A DNA stretch of 5,685 nt, taken from assembly GCA_017354095.1 (NCBI GenBank), contig JAFMRP010000372.1, positions 1 through 5,685 on the forward strand. The letters are read 5' to 3'. The notes below the pieces were generated by a model that had not been told where the DNA came from, ran no database searches, and worked only from the letters and a program-made list of their open reading frames with translations. Shown here in pieces: positions 4,755-5,685 of this stretch. A program made the position numbers and the translations under genes. The number at the start of each line of letters is the position of its first letter. Positions within the stretch are counted from its first letter, which is position 1. Source of the DNA: Ktedonobacteraceae bacterium (GTDB taxonomy: Bacteria > Chloroflexota > Ktedonobacteria > Ktedonobacterales > Ktedonobacteraceae).

Positions 4755-5685
4755 TTACCCTTTTACGACGATAAGCGGCTTGAGGCGCACAACCAGTTGC
4801 GCCAGCCCCGCGTTATGAACAACCTCAACAACTTTTTGCGCGTCTTTATACGCAGCAGGGGCCTCCTCGGTCAGTAAGCCCTTGCTATGCACACGTACTG
4901 TGACCCCCTGCCTGGCCAGGTGCTGTAACAGCTCCTTGCTATCCATGGACTTCTTGGCGGCAGTACGGCTCAGACGGCGTCCCGCGCCATGACAGCAGGT
5001 ACCGAACGTCTGCTCCATTGAGCCCTGCGCACCAACCAGCACAAACGAATAGCGCCCCATATCGCCCGGAATCAGCACCGGCTGGCCAACGGCGCGATAC
5101 TTCTCCGGTATGGCCGGATGACCCGGAGGGAAGGCACGCGTGGCCCCCTTGCGATGCACACAGACGCGCTGTGCCTCGCCATCGATCTCGTACTCCTCCA
5201 TCTTGGCGATATTGTGGCAAACGTCATAGACCAGTGGCAAGTCCTTCGCGCGCGCTTTGCGCCCAAAAACGGAGGCGAATGCCTGCCGCACACCATGCAT
5301 CAGCAGCTGGCGATTGGCCCAGGCAAAGTTGGCGGCGCAGGCCATCGCCCCCAGGTAGGCACGCCCCTCCTCCGAGTTCAACGGCATACAGGCGAGCTGC
5401 CGGTCTGGTAACTGAAAACCATACTCCTTCTGCTTCCCTTCCGCGACCTTGATATAATCCTCCGCTACCTGGTGCCCAAAGCCGCGCGATCCACAGTGGA
5501 TGGTGACCACTACCTGCCCCTTCTGCCCGATGCCCAGAGCGTTCGCGGCCTCCTGATCGTAGATGTGATCTACCATCTGCACCTCCGCGAAATGGTTGCC
5601 CGACCCCAGGCTGCCCAACTGCGTGATACCACGCTGCATGGCCTTCGCACTGACAGCGTCGGGATTGGCCCCGGCCAGGCATCCG
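4755..5685 (-). CDS. rtcB: RtcB RNA-splicing ligase, C-terminal part
   Basis: The visible 309 residues are the C-terminal part of RtcB; the frame stays open to the window edge, so the N-terminus (probably some 100-170 residues) is missing. RtcB joins RNA 2',3'-cyclic phosphate or 3'-phosphate ends to 5'-OH ends using GTP and manganese, acting in RNA repair and, in some lineages, tRNA splicing. The catalytic blocks visible in order are ANPDAVSAKAMQRGITQLG, then GSGNHF (Asn and His for GMP and metal), IHCGSRGFGH (metal His), VCHNIAK (metal His), VHRKGATRAFPPGH (nucleotide and RNA contacts) and CCHGAGRRLSR, whose His (codon 4989-4991) is the residue that carries GMP. The usual end, with a Tyr-Lys-Asp then Val-Val-His segment and a final Val-Val-Lys-Gly, is intact. 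The metal-binding Asp and Cys of the N-terminal part lie outside the window. All visible active-site residues are kept, so the enzyme is probably active. It converges with the DJ-1 operon; no archease or RNA cyclase gene is in view. Confidence 0.95.
   Translation of the reverse strand, partial: GCLAGANPDAVSAKAMQRGITQLGSLGSGNHFAEVQMVDHIYDQEAANALGIGQKGQVVVTIHCGSRGFGHQVAEDYIKVAEGKQKEYGFQLPDRQLACMPLNSEEGRAYLGAMACAANFAWANRQLLMHGVRQAFASVFGRKARAKDLPLVYDVCHNIAKMEEYEIDGEAQRVCVHRKGATRAFPPGHPAIPEKYRAVGQPVLIPGDMGRYSFVLVGAQGSMEQTFGTCCHGAGRRLSRTAAKKSMDSKELLQHLARQGVTVRVHSKGLLTEEAPAAYKDAQKVVEVVHNAGLAQLVVRLKPLIVVKG

Noticed and set aside
5018..5452. Plus-strand frame of 144 codons opposite rtcB
   Set aside because: Its composition (Pro/Arg/Ala-rich) is what is expected from the reverse strand of a GC-rich gene, and rtcB is certain.

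Overview
The window looks like a chromosomal stretch of a bacterium with mixed intact genes and decayed gene fragments. The style of the proteins (a DUF1579-like stand-alone beta-barrel protein, a stand-alone RtcB, DJ-1/PfpI proteins, an FtsX-type permease remnant, a LuxR-type helix remnant) would fit Chloroflexota of the Ktedonobacteria type or an actinobacterium-like soil organism. That placement is inference from family resemblance only; there is no rRNA or other marker here.

Layout, left to right. At the far left a strong sigma70-like promoter and a palindrome lie on the minus strand and fire out of the window at position 1. Positions 110-640 hold no gene I can support. A minus-strand gene (641-1099) encodes a 152-residue DUF1579-like protein. 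Positions 1113-1947 are mostly non-coding but dense in signal: the first 28 codons of what looks like a cupin gene (minus, from 1475), a remnant of a LuxR-type helix-turn-helix (minus, 1762-1875), and three related copies of a promoter-like module (dyad, then TATACT after 20-21 bases). Two copies face left and sit before the cupin-like start and the DUF1579-like gene; one faces right and sits before a plus-strand operon.

That operon is a 336-residue eight-helix membrane protein of unknown function (2029-3039), then, 18 bases later, a 465-residue protein with two DJ-1/PfpI domains in tandem (3058-4455). The second domain keeps the nucleophilic cysteine; the first has serine in its place. A convergent intergenic gap (4456-4754) holds a fragment resembling an FtsX-type ABC permease and two hairpins, one a good rho-independent terminator for the plus strand. 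The right end is the C-terminal 309 residues of the RNA ligase RtcB (minus), cut by the window edge.

The most unusual points are the shared promoter module, which suggests that the DUF1579-like gene, the cupin-like gene and the membrane protein/DJ-1 operon once formed (or still form) a small co-regulated set, and the tandem DJ-1 protein with one live and one apparently dead active site. No CRISPR array, tRNA, rRNA or intact insertion sequence was seen.
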